NCBI GenBank assembly: GCA_014841595.1
Contig: JACYUE010000001.1
Span: 847,654 to 911,653, forward strand
DNA length: 64,000 nucleotides
Direction: 5' to 3'
Source of the DNA: Oxalobacteraceae sp. CFBP 8761
Lineage (GTDB): Bacteria; Pseudomonadota; Gammaproteobacteria; Burkholderiales; Burkholderiaceae_D
Part shown: in pieces, positions 41,506-51,459 of the stretch
Layout of the letters: each line of letters starts with the position of its first letter
How positions within the stretch are numbered: position 1 is the first letter of the stretch
Program-made: the position numbers and the translations under genes
The notes under the pieces: generated by a model
Seen by the model: only the letters and a program-made list of their open reading frames with translations
What the model was told of the DNA's origin: nothing
The model's database searches: none

Positions 41506-42582
41506 ATGACTATCCTCGTGACTGGCGGAGCGGGCTTTATTGGCTCGAACTTCGTCATCGACTGGCTCGCTCACAATGATGAACCTGTCGTCAACCTCGA
41601 CAAGCTGACATACGCCGGCAATCTCCAAAACCTGACGAGCCTGGAAGGCGACAGCCGCCATCACTTCGTGCACGGCGACATTGGCGATGGTGCCCTGGTG
41701 GCGCGCCTGCTGGCCGAGCACAAGGTGCGGGCCGTGCTGAACTTTGCGGCCGAGAGCCACGTCGACCGTTCGATCGAAGGCCCGGGCGCCTTTATCCAGA
41801 CCAATATCGTCGGCACCTTCAACCTGCTCGAAGCCGTGCGCGCCTATTGGAATGGTCTGGACGAGCAGGCCAAGGCGGATTTTCGCTTCCTGCACGTGTC
41901 GACCGATGAAGTGTATGGCACGCTCGAGAGCGATGCGCCGGCCTTCACCGAGCAGCACCGCTATGAACCGAACAGCCCGTACTCGGCCACCAAGGCAGCG
42001 TCCGACCACCTGGTGCGTGCCTACCACCACACCTACGGCCTGCCGGTCCTGACCACCAACTGCTCGAACAACTACGGCCCGTACCACTTCCCGGAAAAGC
42101 TGATCCCGCTCGTGATCCACAACGCGCTGGCCGGCAAGCCGCTGCCGATCTACGGCGATGGCCAGCAGATCCGCGACTGGCTCTATGTCACCGACCATTG
42201 CAGCGCGATTCGCCGCGTGCTCGAAGACGGCCGCCTGGCCGAAACGTACAACGTCGGCGGCTGGAACGAGAAAGCCAATATCGACGTCGTGCGCACGCTG
42301 TGCGCGATCCTCGACGAACTGCAGCCGCGCGCCGACGGCGCGTCGTACGCAACGCAGATGACGTTCGTGAAAGACCGCCCAGGCCACGACCGCCGCTACG
42401 CGATCGATGCCGGCAAACTCGAGCGCGAACTGGGCTGGCGCCCGGCCGAAACCTTCGACACGGGCATCCGCAAGACGGTCGAGTGGTACCTGGCCAACGG
42501 CGCCTGGGTCGAGAACGTCACCAGCGGCGCCTATATGGAATGGGTCGACCGCCAGTACACGGCAGAAAACGCCGCCGCATGA
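41506..42582 (+). CDS. rfbB: dTDP-glucose 4,6-dehydratase
   Basis: 358 residues. Extended SDR enzyme with the NAD-binding [17 protein letters not shown] start, the [11 protein letters not shown] and VSTDEVYG motifs, and the catalytic Y-x-x-x-K in [12 protein letters not shown]. It converts dTDP-glucose to dTDP-4-keto-6-deoxyglucose, the second step of dTDP-L-rhamnose synthesis. First of a four-gene operon; its stop overlaps the rfbD start (ATGA). The rhamnose is likely used in LPS or exopolysaccharide. Confidence 0.97.
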   Translation: MTILVTGGAGFIGSNFVIDWLAHNDEPVVNLDKLTYAGNLQNLTSLEGDSRHHFVHGDIGDGALVARLLAEHKVRAVLNFAAESHVDRSIEGPGAFIQTNIVGTFNLLEAVRAYWNGLDEQAKADFRFLHVSTDEVYGTLESDAPAFTEQHRYEPNSPYSATKAASDHLVRAYHHTYGLPVLTTNCSNNYGPYHFPEKLIPLVIHNALAGKPLPIYGDGQQIRDWLYVTDHCSAIRRVLEDGRLAETYNVGGWNEKANIDVVRTLCAILDELQPRADGASYATQMTFVKDRPGHDRRYAIDAGKLERELGWRPAETFDTGIRKTVEWYLANGAWVENVTSGAYMEWVDRQYTAENAAA

Positions 42583-43484
42583 AGATCCTGCTACTGGGTA
42601 AAGATGGCCAGGTCGGCTGGGAACTGCAACGCGCGCTCGCGCCGCTGGGCGAACTACGCGCGCTGGGCCGTGCCGACGCCGATTTCACCGATCCCGAATC
42701 GCTGCGCGCAGTCGTGCGCGCGTTTGTGCCTGATGTCATCGTCAATGCCGCTGCCTACACCGCGGTCGACAAGGCCGAGAGCGATGCGGCCATGGCGCAC
42801 AACGTCAATGCCGTCTCGCCGGGCGTGCTGGCCGAAGAAGCCGCCGCCGGCAATGCCTGGCTCGTGCATTACTCGACCGACTATGTCTTCGATGGCACGA
42901 AAGAGGGCGCCTGGGTTGAAACCGACGCCGTCAATCCGCTGTCGGTGTATGGCCGTACCAAGTACGACGGCGAGCAGCGCATTGCCGCCAGCGGCGCGCG
43001 CCACCTGATCCTGCGTACCAGCTGGGTGTTCGCACCGCGCGGCGGCAACTTCGCCAAGACGATGCTGCGCCTGGCCAAAGAGCGCGAGACGCTCAACGTG
43101 GTCGCCGACCAGCATGGCGCCCCCACCGGCGCCGAGTTACTGGCCGACGTCACCTCGTTGGCGCTGCACCGCATCGCTGCACCGGGCACGGATGCGCAGG
43201 GGTTGTCGGGCTTGTACCACCTGGCCGCCGCCGGCGCCACCACCTGGCATGCCTACGCCCAGCACGTGCTGGCACAGGCGCAAAGCCACGGCGCCGTGCT
43301 CAAGGCCGGGCCGGATGCCGTGCAGCCAATCGCGGCCAGCGCGTTCCCGACCCCGGCTGCGCGGCCTGCCAATTCGCGGCTCGACTGCAGCAAGTTCAGC
43401 GCCAATTTCGGTGTGAGCCTGCCCGACTGGCGCCACCACGTCAACCGATTGATCGCCGAACTGTCGGCGCAAGGAAATCTATGA
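42579..43484 (+). CDS. rfbD: dTDP-4-dehydrorhamnose reductase
   Basis: 301 residues from ATG 42579, overlapping rfbB by four bases. NADPH-binding [17 protein letters not shown] is followed by [24 protein letters not shown] and the catalytic Y-x-x-x-K in YGRTKYDGE. It performs the final reduction to dTDP-L-rhamnose. The first glycine-rich motif has K-D where G-x-x is usual, a variation common in this family. It overlaps rfbA by four bases. Confidence 0.96.
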   Translation: MKILLLGKDGQVGWELQRALAPLGELRALGRADADFTDPESLRAVVRAFVPDVIVNAAAYTAVDKAESDAAMAHNVNAVSPGVLAEEAAAGNAWLVHYSTDYVFDGTKEGAWVETDAVNPLSVYGRTKYDGEQRIAASGARHLILRTSWVFAPRGGNFAKTMLRLAKERETLNVVADQHGAPTGAELLADVTSLALHRIAAPGTDAQGLSGLYHLAAAGATTWHAYAQHVLAQAQSHGAVLKAGPDAVQPIAASAFPTPAARPANSRLDCSKFSANFGVSLPDWRHHVNRLIAELSAQGNL

Positions 43485-44374
43485 GCAACGCTATGCAACG
43501 CAAAGGCATCATCCTCGCCGGTGGCAGCGGCACGCGCCTGCACCCTGCCACGCTGGCAATTTCAAAGCAGCTGCTGCCCGTGTTCGACAAGCCGATGATC
43601 TACTACCCGCTGAGCACCCTGATGCTCGGCGGCATCCGCGACATCCTGATCATCTCGACGCCGCAAGACACGCCGCGCTTCCAGCAACTGCTGGGTGACG
43701 GCGCGCGCTGGGGCCTGAATCTGTCGTACGCGGTGCAGGAGTCGCCCGACGGCCTGGCGCAAGCCTTCATCATCGGTGAAGACTTCATCGGCAATTCGCC
43801 ATCGGCACTGGTGCTGGGCGATAACCTGTTCTACGGCCACGATTTCAACCAGTTGCTCGAGCGCGCCAATGCCCGCGCCGAGTACGCCAGCGTCTTCGCC
43901 TACCACGTGCAGGATCCCGAGCGCTACGGCGTCGTGGAATTCAGCGACGACGGCAAGGCCATCAGTCTGGAAGAAAAGCCGGCCACGCCGCGCTCGAACT
44001 ATGCGGTGACGGGCCTGTATTTCTATGACGAGAACGTCGCGAAGATGGCGCGCACGCTCAAGCCGTCGCCACGCGGCGAGCTCGAGATCACCGACCTGAA
44101 CCGCATGTACATGGACATCGGCAAGCTCAACGTCGAGATCATGGGCCGCGGCTACGCCTGGCTCGACACCGGCACCCATGAGTCGCTGCTCGACGCCGGC
44201 CAGTTCATCGCGACGATCGAACGGCGCCAGGGCCTGAAAGTGGCTTGCCCCGAAGAAATCGCGTTTCGCAAGGGCTGGATCAACGCCGCCCAGCTCGAAG
44301 AACTGGCAGCACCCCTGCGCAAGAACGGCTACGGCCAGTATCTGGTGCGTGTTTTGAATGAAAAGGTATTTTGA
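43481..44374 (+). CDS. rfbA: Glucose-1-phosphate thymidylyltransferase
   Basis: 297 residues. The nucleotidyltransferase signature [16 protein letters not shown] is followed by the substrate-binding [31 protein letters not shown] and [21 protein letters not shown]. It makes dTDP-glucose from dTTP and glucose-1-phosphate, the first step of the pathway, and is normally feedback-inhibited by dTDP-rhamnose. Starts inside the rfbD stop; the TGA stop shares a base with the rfbC ATG. Confidence 0.97.
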   Translation: MSNAMQRKGIILAGGSGTRLHPATLAISKQLLPVFDKPMIYYPLSTLMLGGIRDILIISTPQDTPRFQQLLGDGARWGLNLSYAVQESPDGLAQAFIIGEDFIGNSPSALVLGDNLFYGHDFNQLLERANARAEYASVFAYHVQDPERYGVVEFSDDGKAISLEEKPATPRSNYAVTGLYFYDENVAKMARTLKPSPRGELEITDLNRMYMDIGKLNVEIMGRGYAWLDTGTHESLLDAGQFIATIERRQGLKVACPEEIAFRKGWINAAQLEELAAPLRKNGYGQYLVRVLNEKVF

Positions 44375-44919
44375 TGCAGATTACTCGCTTGGCAATTCCA
44401 GATATCCTGAAGATCGAACCGCGCGTGTTCGGCGACGACCGCGGCTTTTTCTACGAAAGCTTCCACCAGGCCCGCTTTGAAGAAGCGGTAGGCCGCAAGG
44501 TGTCGTTCGTGCAGGACAACCATTCGAAATCCACCAGCAACGTGCTGCGCGGCCTGCACTACCAGATCAAGCACCCGCAGGGCAAGCTGGTGCGCGTGGT
44601 CTCCGGTAGCGTCTACGACGTCGTGGTCGACCTGCGCCGCGCGTCGCCGACGTTCGGCCAGTGGGTCGGTGAAATCCTGAGCGCCGAGAACAAGGCCCAG
44701 CTGTGGGTGCCCGAAGGTTTCGCGCACGGCTTCGTCGTGCTGTCCGAAACCGCCGAGTTCGTCTACAAGACCACCGACTACTACGCGCCCGAGCACGAGC
44801 GCTGCATCGTCTGGAACGATCCGAGCCTGGCGATTACCTGGCCGATCAGCGCGCCGCCATCGGTGTCGGCCAAGGACGAGAAGGGCACCATGTTCGCTAC
44901 CGCGGAAGTGTTCGAGTAA
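44374..44919 (+). CDS. rfbC: dTDP-4-dehydrorhamnose 3,5-epimerase
   Basis: 181 residues from ATG 44374 (one-base overlap with rfbA). Cupin fold with the family pattern FYESFHQARF, FVQDNHSKS, the catalytic His in VLRGLHYQ and the Asp/Tyr region VSGSVYDVVVDLR. It epimerises C3 and C5 to the L-lyxo intermediate. It completes rfbBDAC, the full pathway to dTDP-L-rhamnose, and converges on ktrA. Confidence 0.96.
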   Translation: MQITRLAIPDILKIEPRVFGDDRGFFYESFHQARFEEAVGRKVSFVQDNHSKSTSNVLRGLHYQIKHPQGKLVRVVSGSVYDVVVDLRRASPTFGQWVGEILSAENKAQLWVPEGFAHGFVVLSETAEFVYKTTDYYAPEHERCIVWNDPSLAITWPISAPPSVSAKDEKGTMFATAEVFE

Positions 44920-44952
44920 GTGGTCGCATAGACCCGGGGCCCTGGCACGGCC

Positions 44953-45660
44953 CTAGCGCTTCCTGCCTTTCTTCTCGCCGCCGGCGAACAGCTCGATCTT
45001 CTTGGTCGGGCCCGACACGATCAACAGGTCGCCCGGCAGGATGCGGGTCTCGCCCAGCGCATGCTGGAAGTCTTCGTTGAGCCGTTTCACGCCCACCACC
45101 GTCACGCCAAAGCGCGCGCGCACGTGCGATTCGGCCAGCGTGATGTTGTGCGTCTCGGCCGGCGCATTGATCTTCGCGATCGCAAACCCGTCTTCGAACT
45201 CGATGAAATCCATCAGCCGCCCGGTGATCAGGTGGGCCACGCGCGCGCCCATGTCGGCCTCGGGGTAGACCACGTGATGGGCGCCGATGCGCTGCGCGAT
45301 CTGGCCGTGCTCGGGCGTCATCGCCTTGACCCAGATATCCTTGATGCCCAGTTCGGACAGCACCATCAGCGTCATCAGGCTGGCCGCGAGGTCCGAGCCG
45401 ATGGCGACGATGGCGTGCGAAAAGTCGGCCACGCCCAGCTGCAGCATCACGTTCTCGTTGGTGGAATCGGCCTGCACGGCGTGCGTGAGCCGCTCGCTCC
45501 AGAGCTGCACCAGCTCTTCCTTGCGGTCGATGCCCATGACATCGTGCCCCAGGCGCATCAGCGATTGCGCGACCGCGCCGCCGAAGCGGCCCAGTCCGAT
45601 CACGACGACGCTGTCGCCCGCCGAAAAAGCGAACTGTTCTGTGAAAATTCTACCCAACAA
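44953..45660 (-). CDS. ktrA: K+ channel regulatory subunit KtrA/TrkA (RCK domains)
   Basis: 235 residues from a TTG start at 45660, chosen because GGAGG lies nine bases upstream and the predicted N-terminus (LGRIFTEQFAFSAGDSVVV) is the right length. An RCK_N Rossmann domain with VVVIGLGRFGGAVAQSLMRLG (nucleotide site) is followed by an RCK_C domain with LPGDLLIVSGPTKKIELF. It gates the KtrB pore in response to ATP/ADP or NAD(H). The tail is unusually basic (EKKGRKR). It overlaps the ktrB end by 11 bases, so it is translationally coupled. Confidence 0.88.
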   Translation of the reverse strand: MLGRIFTEQFAFSAGDSVVVIGLGRFGGAVAQSLMRLGHDVMGIDRKEELVQLWSERLTHAVQADSTNENVMLQLGVADFSHAIVAIGSDLAASLMTLMVLSELGIKDIWVKAMTPEHGQIAQRIGAHHVVYPEADMGARVAHLITGRLMDFIEFEDGFAIAKINAPAETHNITLAESHVRARFGVTVVGVKRLNEDFQHALGETRILPGDLLIVSGPTKKIELFAGGEKKGRKR

Positions 45661-46978
45661 TTGGATGGTCCTCCGGATAACGATAGGGCATGCGCCGCTT
45701 GCCCAGAACGAGCGAGGTCGCGAGGGTGATCGTGCCGACCCTGCCGATGAACATGAGTAATGCCAGTACCACCTGGCCGGATGCCGGCAGCTGGGCAGTG
45801 ATGCCGGTGGACAGGCCCGCGCTGCCGAAGGCCGCGATGACTTCAAAGATAATCTGATCGGTCGGAAAATGCGAGATCCGCAGCAGCGCCACCGTGCCCA
45901 GCGCCACGATCACGCTGCCCAGTACCAGCACGGTCACGGCCTGGCGCTGCGCCGCCATCCCCACCCGCCGGCCGAAGGCCTCGGTGTCAGACTGGCCGCG
46001 CGCCTCGGCCACGACGAGCAAAACCAGGATCATGACAGTGGCCACCTTGACGCCGCCCGCCGTGCCTGCGCTGCCGCCGCCGATGAACATCAGCAGATAG
46101 TGCAGCGCCCAGGTTTCGGGCGTCAGCACGCTGTAGTCGACCGTATTGAAACCCGCCGTGCGCGACGCCACCGAGATGAACATGCTGTTCATCAGTTTGT
46201 CTGGCGTCGACAGGGCGCCCAGCGTGGCGGCGTTGTTCCACTCGAACAGCAGCACCGTGACGAAGCCGCCCACGAGCAAGAATAGCGTGCCGGTGAGGGT
46301 GAGCTTGGTGTGCAGCGACCAGTGGCGCGGATCGCGCAAGCGGTGGCGCAGATCGTGCAGCACCGGGAAACCAATGCCGCCGACCACGATGGCGATCATG
46401 ATCGGCAGCAGCACCAGCGCATCGCTCGCATAGCGGGTGAGACTGTCGGCATGCAGTGAAAAGCCGGCGTTGTTGAACGCCGAGACGGCGTGGAAGAGGG
46501 CGCTCCAGGCCGCATCGCCCCACGCCAGATCGTGCCCGGCGCGCAGGCGCACGAACAGGATGACGGCGATCACGAGCTGCAGCAGCACCGACACGGTCAG
46601 CACGACCCGGGCCACGCTCGCGATGTCGCCCATGCCGAGCGAGCGCGTTTCGGTCTGCGCGATCAGGCGCGTGCGCAGGCGCGACGAGCGGTTGACCATC
46701 AAGCCGAGCAGCGTGGCGGCCGTCATCATGCCGAAGCCGCCCAGCTGGAACAACACCATGATCGACGCCTGGCCGAACCCCGACCAGTAGGTGCCCGTAT
46801 CGACCACGGCCATGCCGCTGACGCACACGGCCGATACCGCCGTGAAGAATGCCACCATGAACGGCGCGCCATGGCCGCTGGCGCTGGCCAGCGGCAGCAT
46901 CAACAGCAGCGTGCCGGCCAGGATCGCGCCTGCAAACAGCAGGACGACGACCCTGGCCGGATGCAGGATGGTGGTCAT
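45650..46978 (-). CDS. ktrB: Potassium uptake channel subunit KtrB/TrkH
   Basis: 442 residues, polytopic with the four M-P-M repeats of the SKT superfamily. Pore-loop regions are visible as FFTAVSAVCVSGMAV, FHAVSAFNNAGFSLH, SVASRTAGFNTVDYS and VIAAFGSAGLSTGIT, each with the filter Gly. The size (442) fits KtrB better than TrkH (about 480). With KtrA it forms a Na+-coupled or Na+-activated K+ uptake system. Its ATG overlaps the nhaA stop by four bases. Confidence 0.92.
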   Translation of the reverse strand: MTTILHPARVVVLLFAGAILAGTLLLMLPLASASGHGAPFMVAFFTAVSAVCVSGMAVVDTGTYWSGFGQASIMVLFQLGGFGMMTAATLLGLMVNRSSRLRTRLIAQTETRSLGMGDIASVARVVLTVSVLLQLVIAVILFVRLRAGHDLAWGDAAWSALFHAVSAFNNAGFSLHADSLTRYASDALVLLPIMIAIVVGGIGFPVLHDLRHRLRDPRHWSLHTKLTLTGTLFLLVGGFVTVLLFEWNNAATLGALSTPDKLMNSMFISVASRTAGFNTVDYSVLTPETWALHYLLMFIGGGSAGTAGGVKVATVMILVLLVVAEARGQSDTEAFGRRVGMAAQRQAVTVLVLGSVIVALGTVALLRISHFPTDQIIFEVIAAFGSAGLSTGITAQLPASGQVVLALLMFIGRVGTITLATSLVLGKRRMPYRYPEDHPIVG

Positions 46979-48207
46979 GCCGTCCGGGCTGGCCCGGTGT
47001 CCGTGGTGCCGTCATCGAAGTCCATGGTGTCCGGATCGGTATCGCCTTCGGCCGGCGCGCCGAACAGCTTGAGCCAGACGAAGCCCAGGATACCCGCCGT
47101 CAGCGACGCCGCCAGGATCGCCATCTTCGACGCGTTGATGATCTCGGCCTCACCGACAAAGGCCAGGTTGGTGATGAAGATCGACATCGTGAAGCCGATC
47201 CCGCCCAGCAGGCCGGCGCCAATCACGTGGCGCCATGCCAGATCGAGCGGCAGGCGGCATACACCGAGCATCACGGCGGCAAAGGTGAACAGGAAGATGC
47301 CGACCGGCTTGCCGGCGACCAGACCGGCGATGATGCCCATGCTGTTCGACGACATCAGCTCGCCGGCCCAGCCGGCGCCGATCACGATGCCGGTATTGGC
47401 CAGCGCAAAGATCGGCAGGATCAGGAAAGCGACCGGCGTGTGCAGCACGTGCTCCATCCGGTGCGCCGGCGACGCAGGATCGTCCTGCGTGTGCGAATAC
47501 GGGATCGTGAAGGCCAGCAGCACGCCGGCAATCGTCGCGTGCACGCCCGACATCAGCATCAGGAACCACATCACGGCACCGCCCAGCAGATAGGGCCACA
47601 GCGCCAGTACCCGCAGGCGGCGATTCATCAGGAACAAGGCGACGAACATGCCCAGCGCGCCGACCAGGTAGCCGACCTTGAGCTCTGCCGTATAGAACAC
47701 GGCGATGACGATGATGGCGGCCAGATCGTCCATGACGGCCAGCGCGGTCAGGAAAATCTTGAGCGACGCCGGCACCCGGCTGCCCAGCAGGGCCAGCACG
47801 CCCAGCGCGAACGCGATGTCGGTGGCCATCGGAATCCCCATGCCCGGCTGGGTGTGGGTGCCGCCATTGAGCGTGAAGTGAATCAGCGCTGGCACCGCCA
47901 CGCCGCCTGCCGCGGCAATGATCGGCAGCAGCGCATTGCGCAGGTCGGACAGCTCACCGTTATTCAGTTCGCGCTGCAGTTCAAGGCCGATCAGCAGGAA
48001 GAAGATGGCCATCAGCGCATCGTTGATCCACAGTTCGACGCTCAGGCCGGCCAGGTTGATCTGCCAGAATGCCAAGTAGGGCGCGCCCCACGGTGAATTG
48101 GCGACCATCAGCGACAGGATGGTGCACAGGATCAGGATCGTGCCGCCCGCTTTGCCAGATGCGGCGAATGCCTTGAACGTGTTCGATAGACGCTTTTCAA
48201 TGCGCAT
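46975..48207 (-). CDS. nhaA: Na+/H+ antiporter NhaA
   Basis: 410 residues from ATG 48207 (GGAG at seven bases). Twelve membrane segments. D130 (GIPMATDIAFALG) and the ion-binding pair D160-D161 (AVMDDLAAIIVIAVFY) sit three positions before E. coli D133, D163 and D164. The N-terminal MRIEKRLSNTFKAF amphipathic stretch is typical. It exports Na+ or Li+ for H+ at alkaline pH. An acidic tail (GDTDPDTMDFDDGTTD) extends the C-terminus. It overlaps ktrB, so Na+ export and K+ uptake are co-expressed. Confidence 0.96.
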   Translation of the reverse strand: MRIEKRLSNTFKAFAASGKAGGTILILCTILSLMVANSPWGAPYLAFWQINLAGLSVELWINDALMAIFFLLIGLELQRELNNGELSDLRNALLPIIAAAGGVAVPALIHFTLNGGTHTQPGMGIPMATDIAFALGVLALLGSRVPASLKIFLTALAVMDDLAAIIVIAVFYTAELKVGYLVGALGMFVALFLMNRRLRVLALWPYLLGGAVMWFLMLMSGVHATIAGVLLAFTIPYSHTQDDPASPAHRMEHVLHTPVAFLILPIFALANTGIVIGAGWAGELMSSNSMGIIAGLVAGKPVGIFLFTFAAVMLGVCRLPLDLAWRHVIGAGLLGGIGFTMSIFITNLAFVGEAEIINASKMAILAASLTAGILGFVWLKLFGAPAEGDTDPDTMDFDDGTTDTGPARTA

Positions 48208-48537
48208 GGTGGATCTCCAAAAGTGCTTGGGCGTCATCTGGCAACCCCCGTGTGGAATGAGGCGGCGCAGCTGCTGCCGGGGCGCTCGTGAAAGTAGGGT
48301 ATGACGTGAGGTGTGACGAGTGGTATGGCAAGACCCGGCCATGGTGGCCGATCGGATCGTGGACAGCGGATGTTGGCCCGTAAGCCTGGTAGAAGTGCAG
48401 GTGCATGGTGGTCGCGTAGTGGCCCGCGTGGCGGCCCGACCAGCGCAAATCCTGTCATGCCTGGCGGCATGAACACCCTGGTCGGATTATAACGTAATTA
48501 TTTGACATGCCGCCCACGCTACGGCGCGGGTTGCGCG
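48208..48537 (-). promoter_or_regulatory. Long leader/spacer between clcA and nhaA
   Basis: 330 bases separate clcA from nhaA on the same strand. A perfect TATAAT lies at 48491-48486 (minus strand) without a good -35; a transcript from it would have a leader of about 270 bases. The leader contains a short frame beginning near 48448 rich in His and Pro (MHLHFYQAYGPTSAV start). A length like this can hold a cation-sensing riboswitch or leader peptide; nhaA-associated RNA motifs are known, but I could not match a consensus by eye. Confidence 0.4.
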
Positions 48538-49899
48538 TCATGGCGCACGCTCGGGCGGTTCGCCCGGACTCGCCGGGTGAACGGGGCGCGGCGGCAACTG
48601 GATCGTCGCCAGCGCGCTGTACAGCGGCGGCGTGAGCACGCGCGAGACCGTACTGGCAACGACCGCGCAGGCCATCAGGCTGAGCACCATGCTGTGGCCA
48701 TCGACCATTTCCATGACGATGATGAAGGCCGTCAACGGCGCCTGCGTGGCGGCCGCCAGAAAACCCACCATGCCCAGCGCGATCAGCGCCGCGCCATGCG
48801 GGTAACCGGTGAGCGAAGCAATGTTCTGACCCATGGCCGCGCCAATGGACAGCGATGGCGCGAAGATACCGGCCGGCACGCCCGACCAGGCGGTGAGCCA
48901 GGTCGCGACGAACTTGAAGAGCGCAAACGCCGCCGGCACGTTGGCTTCGTTCTCCAGCAGGCTGCGCGTGGCTTCGTTGCCGCTGCCATAGGTCGCCCCG
49001 CCGCTGAGTACGCCGATGACCGCGATCAGGAAGCCGCAGCCCAGTGCGAAGCGCACCGGATAGCGGGCGCGCCAGCGCGTGGGCAGGTCGGGCGAGACAC
49101 CCCGCAGGCTGGCAATCAGCACGCGCGCGAACAGGCCACCGGCAAAGCCGCAGACGACGGCGGCCAGCAAGCCCGGCCACAGCAGCGACAACCCGATCGG
49201 CCCCGGATGGATGACGCCGAAATGCGGGCCATTGCCATGGACGGACACCGCGATCAGACCAGCCAGCACGATCGCCGCGACGATCAGGCCGCTGTTGCGC
49301 TGCTCGGGTGCGCGCGACAATTCTTCGATCGCGAACATGATCCCCGCCAGCGGCGTGTTGAACGCGGCCGCGATACCCGCCGCGCCGCCTGCCACCAGCA
49401 GCGAATGGGCGCTGATGCCGCTGCCGCGCGGCAGCCAGCGGCGCGCGGCGAGCATCACGCCGGCAGCGATCTGGACCGACGGCCCTTCACGACCGAGCGA
49501 CAGGCCGCCCAGCAGGCCAGCCGAGGTCAGGCCGATCTTGGCAAAACTGATTTTCAGCGACACGAGCAGGGGCCGCCGGCCGCCGGATATAGCCGGGTCG
49601 AGCGCCGCCATCACTTGTGGAATACCGGAGCCGCCGGCGCCGCGCACGAAGCGCCGCGTGACCCAGACGATGGTGGCGCACAGGAGCGGCGTCCAGATGA
49701 GGGGCACCCACCAGGCGAAGTCGGCAATCTTGTTGAACTGGGCGAATGCCGACTCGGCCAGCCAGGTAAATGCCACGACCACGAGGCCGGCGATGGAGGC
49801 CGTGCCGACGACGACGATGCGGGTGCGCCAGAGATTGGCAGAAATGAGTTCGCGTTTGAAGGCGGATCGTACGTCGTGCGGAGAGGGGTCGTGGGACAT
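48538..49899 (-). CDS. clcA: ClC-family chloride/proton exchanger
   Basis: 453 residues from ATG 49899 (a longer frame to 50001 lacks support). The anion-path motifs are intact: GSGIP (90-94), GREGP (136-140) with external gate Glu138, and GIFAPS further on. A Glu pair in IMFAIEELSR (192-193) sits where the internal proton-transfer Glu of exchangers lies, so this should be a 2Cl-/H+ exchanger rather than a channel. No C-terminal CBS domains. First gene of the clcA-nhaA-ktrB-ktrA series. Confidence 0.93.
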   Translation of the reverse strand: MSHDPSPHDVRSAFKRELISANLWRTRIVVVGTASIAGLVVVAFTWLAESAFAQFNKIADFAWWVPLIWTPLLCATIVWVTRRFVRGAGGSGIPQVMAALDPAISGGRRPLLVSLKISFAKIGLTSAGLLGGLSLGREGPSVQIAAGVMLAARRWLPRGSGISAHSLLVAGGAAGIAAAFNTPLAGIMFAIEELSRAPEQRNSGLIVAAIVLAGLIAVSVHGNGPHFGVIHPGPIGLSLLWPGLLAAVVCGFAGGLFARVLIASLRGVSPDLPTRWRARYPVRFALGCGFLIAVIGVLSGGATYGSGNEATRSLLENEANVPAAFALFKFVATWLTAWSGVPAGIFAPSLSIGAAMGQNIASLTGYPHGAALIALGMVGFLAAATQAPLTAFIIVMEMVDGHSMVLSLMACAVVASTVSRVLTPPLYSALATIQLPPRPVHPASPGEPPERAP

Positions 49900-50085
49900 G
49901 GTGGGCTCGAGGGGACGAGGCCGTATTATATAGATTTGTGCGAATGTATTTGCGCCCACACTGTTGTAATGACACAAATATGGAAGGAATTCTGCACGCA
50001 TCGCCAGCCAGGCCGTTACGAACAGTTACAGACCATACAGGCCAGTATGACCTGCCGGGGTGGTGACGGTTCTATACTCGGAACC

Positions 50086-51456
50086 ATGATCAACGATTCC
50101 ATTGCGCGCAACCGCCTGGGCCTCGGTGCGCGACCGGACGACCAGCCCGTTGCCGATCTACTGCGCTGGTTGCTGGCGCAGCTCGATGATTACGAGCCGT
50201 TGCCGGTTCCATGGCGTTCCATCGAGCGCACGTCAAAGCGCGCCGCGCAGTGGACCGAGCAGCAAGCCGCCATCCGCAACGCACCCGAGGCGCAGCGTGC
50301 GAGCGTCCGTGCAGACTACCAGCGCGCGGGCAGGGCAGCCTATCTGGCCGGCGTGGAAGCACGCACGAACAGTGCCTTGCAGAGCAGCACGCCGTTCGTC
50401 GAGCGCCTGGTCCACTTCTGGGCCAACCATTTTGCGATCTCGGTCGACAAAGTACCGGTGCTTGGCTTCGCCGCCAGCTTCGAGGCCGACGCCATCCGGC
50501 CCCATGTACTGGGGCGGTTCGAGGATTTGCTGCTCGCCACGGCGCGCCATCCCGCCATGCTGTTGTATCTCGACCAGTCCGCCTCGACCGGGCCGGACAG
50601 CGTTGCCGCGCGCCGGGCCAGCGCGAAAGCGCCGGACCGCCCGACCCGTGGCCTGAACGAGAACCTGGCGCGCGAAATTCTCGAACTGCACACGCTGGGC
50701 GTGCGCAGCGGCTACACCCAGGCCGACGTGCTGGAATTCGCCCGCGCGCTGACCGGCTGGACGCTGCCTGGCCAGCAGTCGCTTGAGGACGCCGAGCAAA
50801 CCTTCCGGTTCCAGGCAAACCAGCACGAGCCCGGCGTGCGGACGGTGCTTGGCCGCAGCTATGCCGACGATGGGCAGCAGCAGGCAACGGCCATCCTGCG
50901 CGATCTGGCCAGAGCGCCTGCCACAGCCAGCCACATCGCCACCAAGCTCGCGCGCCACTTCATCACCGACGATCCACCGCCGGCATTGGTCAAGCGGCTG
51001 GCGGAGCGGTTTCTGCAGACCGGCGGCGACTTGCCGGCGCTGTACCGGGAACTGGTGAGCGCAGCAGGTGATTTGCCGCCAGTGGCCGCCAAGTTCAAGT
51101 CGCCCTGGGACTGGACGCTGTCCGGTCTGCGCGCCATGGGCGTGCAGACCGTGCCGGCGGCGCGCATCCAGTTTCTGATGGCCCGGCTTGGCCAACCCGT
51201 CTGGCGGCCTGGCTCGCCGGCCGGCTATGGCGACGTGACTGCCACCTGGGCGGCGCCCGATGCGCTGCTGCGCCGGGTGGAAATCGCGCAGCGCCTGGCC
51301 ACGGAGTTTGGCAACAAGATCGACGCGCGTGCGTTGGCGCCGCGTGTCCTGCCGGGTACCTTGAGCGGCGCGACCGCCACCGCGATTGCCCAGGCAGAAA
51401 GCCCGGCCAATGCGCTTGCGTTGCTATTGGCATCGCCTGAATTCCTGAGAAGGTAA
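50086..51456 (+). CDS. DUF1800 family protein
   Basis: 456 residues from ATG 50086; the frame stays open much further upstream only because it runs antisense to clcA. DUF1800 features: the NRLGLGARPDD start, FVERLVHFWANHFAIS, GLNENLAREILELHTLG, F-A-R-A-L-T-G-W and KLARHFITDDPPPALV. No signal peptide is evident. The function is unknown, but DUF1800 genes are nearly always followed by DUF1501 genes, as here (three bases apart), implying a shared exported complex. Confidence 0.9.
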   Translation: MINDSIARNRLGLGARPDDQPVADLLRWLLAQLDDYEPLPVPWRSIERTSKRAAQWTEQQAAIRNAPEAQRASVRADYQRAGRAAYLAGVEARTNSALQSSTPFVERLVHFWANHFAISVDKVPVLGFAASFEADAIRPHVLGRFEDLLLATARHPAMLLYLDQSASTGPDSVAARRASAKAPDRPTRGLNENLAREILELHTLGVRSGYTQADVLEFARALTGWTLPGQQSLEDAEQTFRFQANQHEPGVRTVLGRSYADDGQQQATAILRDLARAPATASHIATKLARHFITDDPPPALVKRLAERFLQTGGDLPALYRELVSAAGDLPPVAAKFKSPWDWTLSGLRAMGVQTVPAARIQFLMARLGQPVWRPGSPAGYGDVTATWAAPDALLRRVEIAQRLATEFGNKIDARALAPRVLPGTLSGATATAIAQAESPANALALLLASPEFLRR

Positions 51457-51459
51457 AAC

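Noticed and set aside
48502..50085. Upstream extension of the DUF1800 frame
   Set aside because: The frame runs antisense through clcA and lacks any domain; the real start with the NRLGLGARPDD motif is at 50086.
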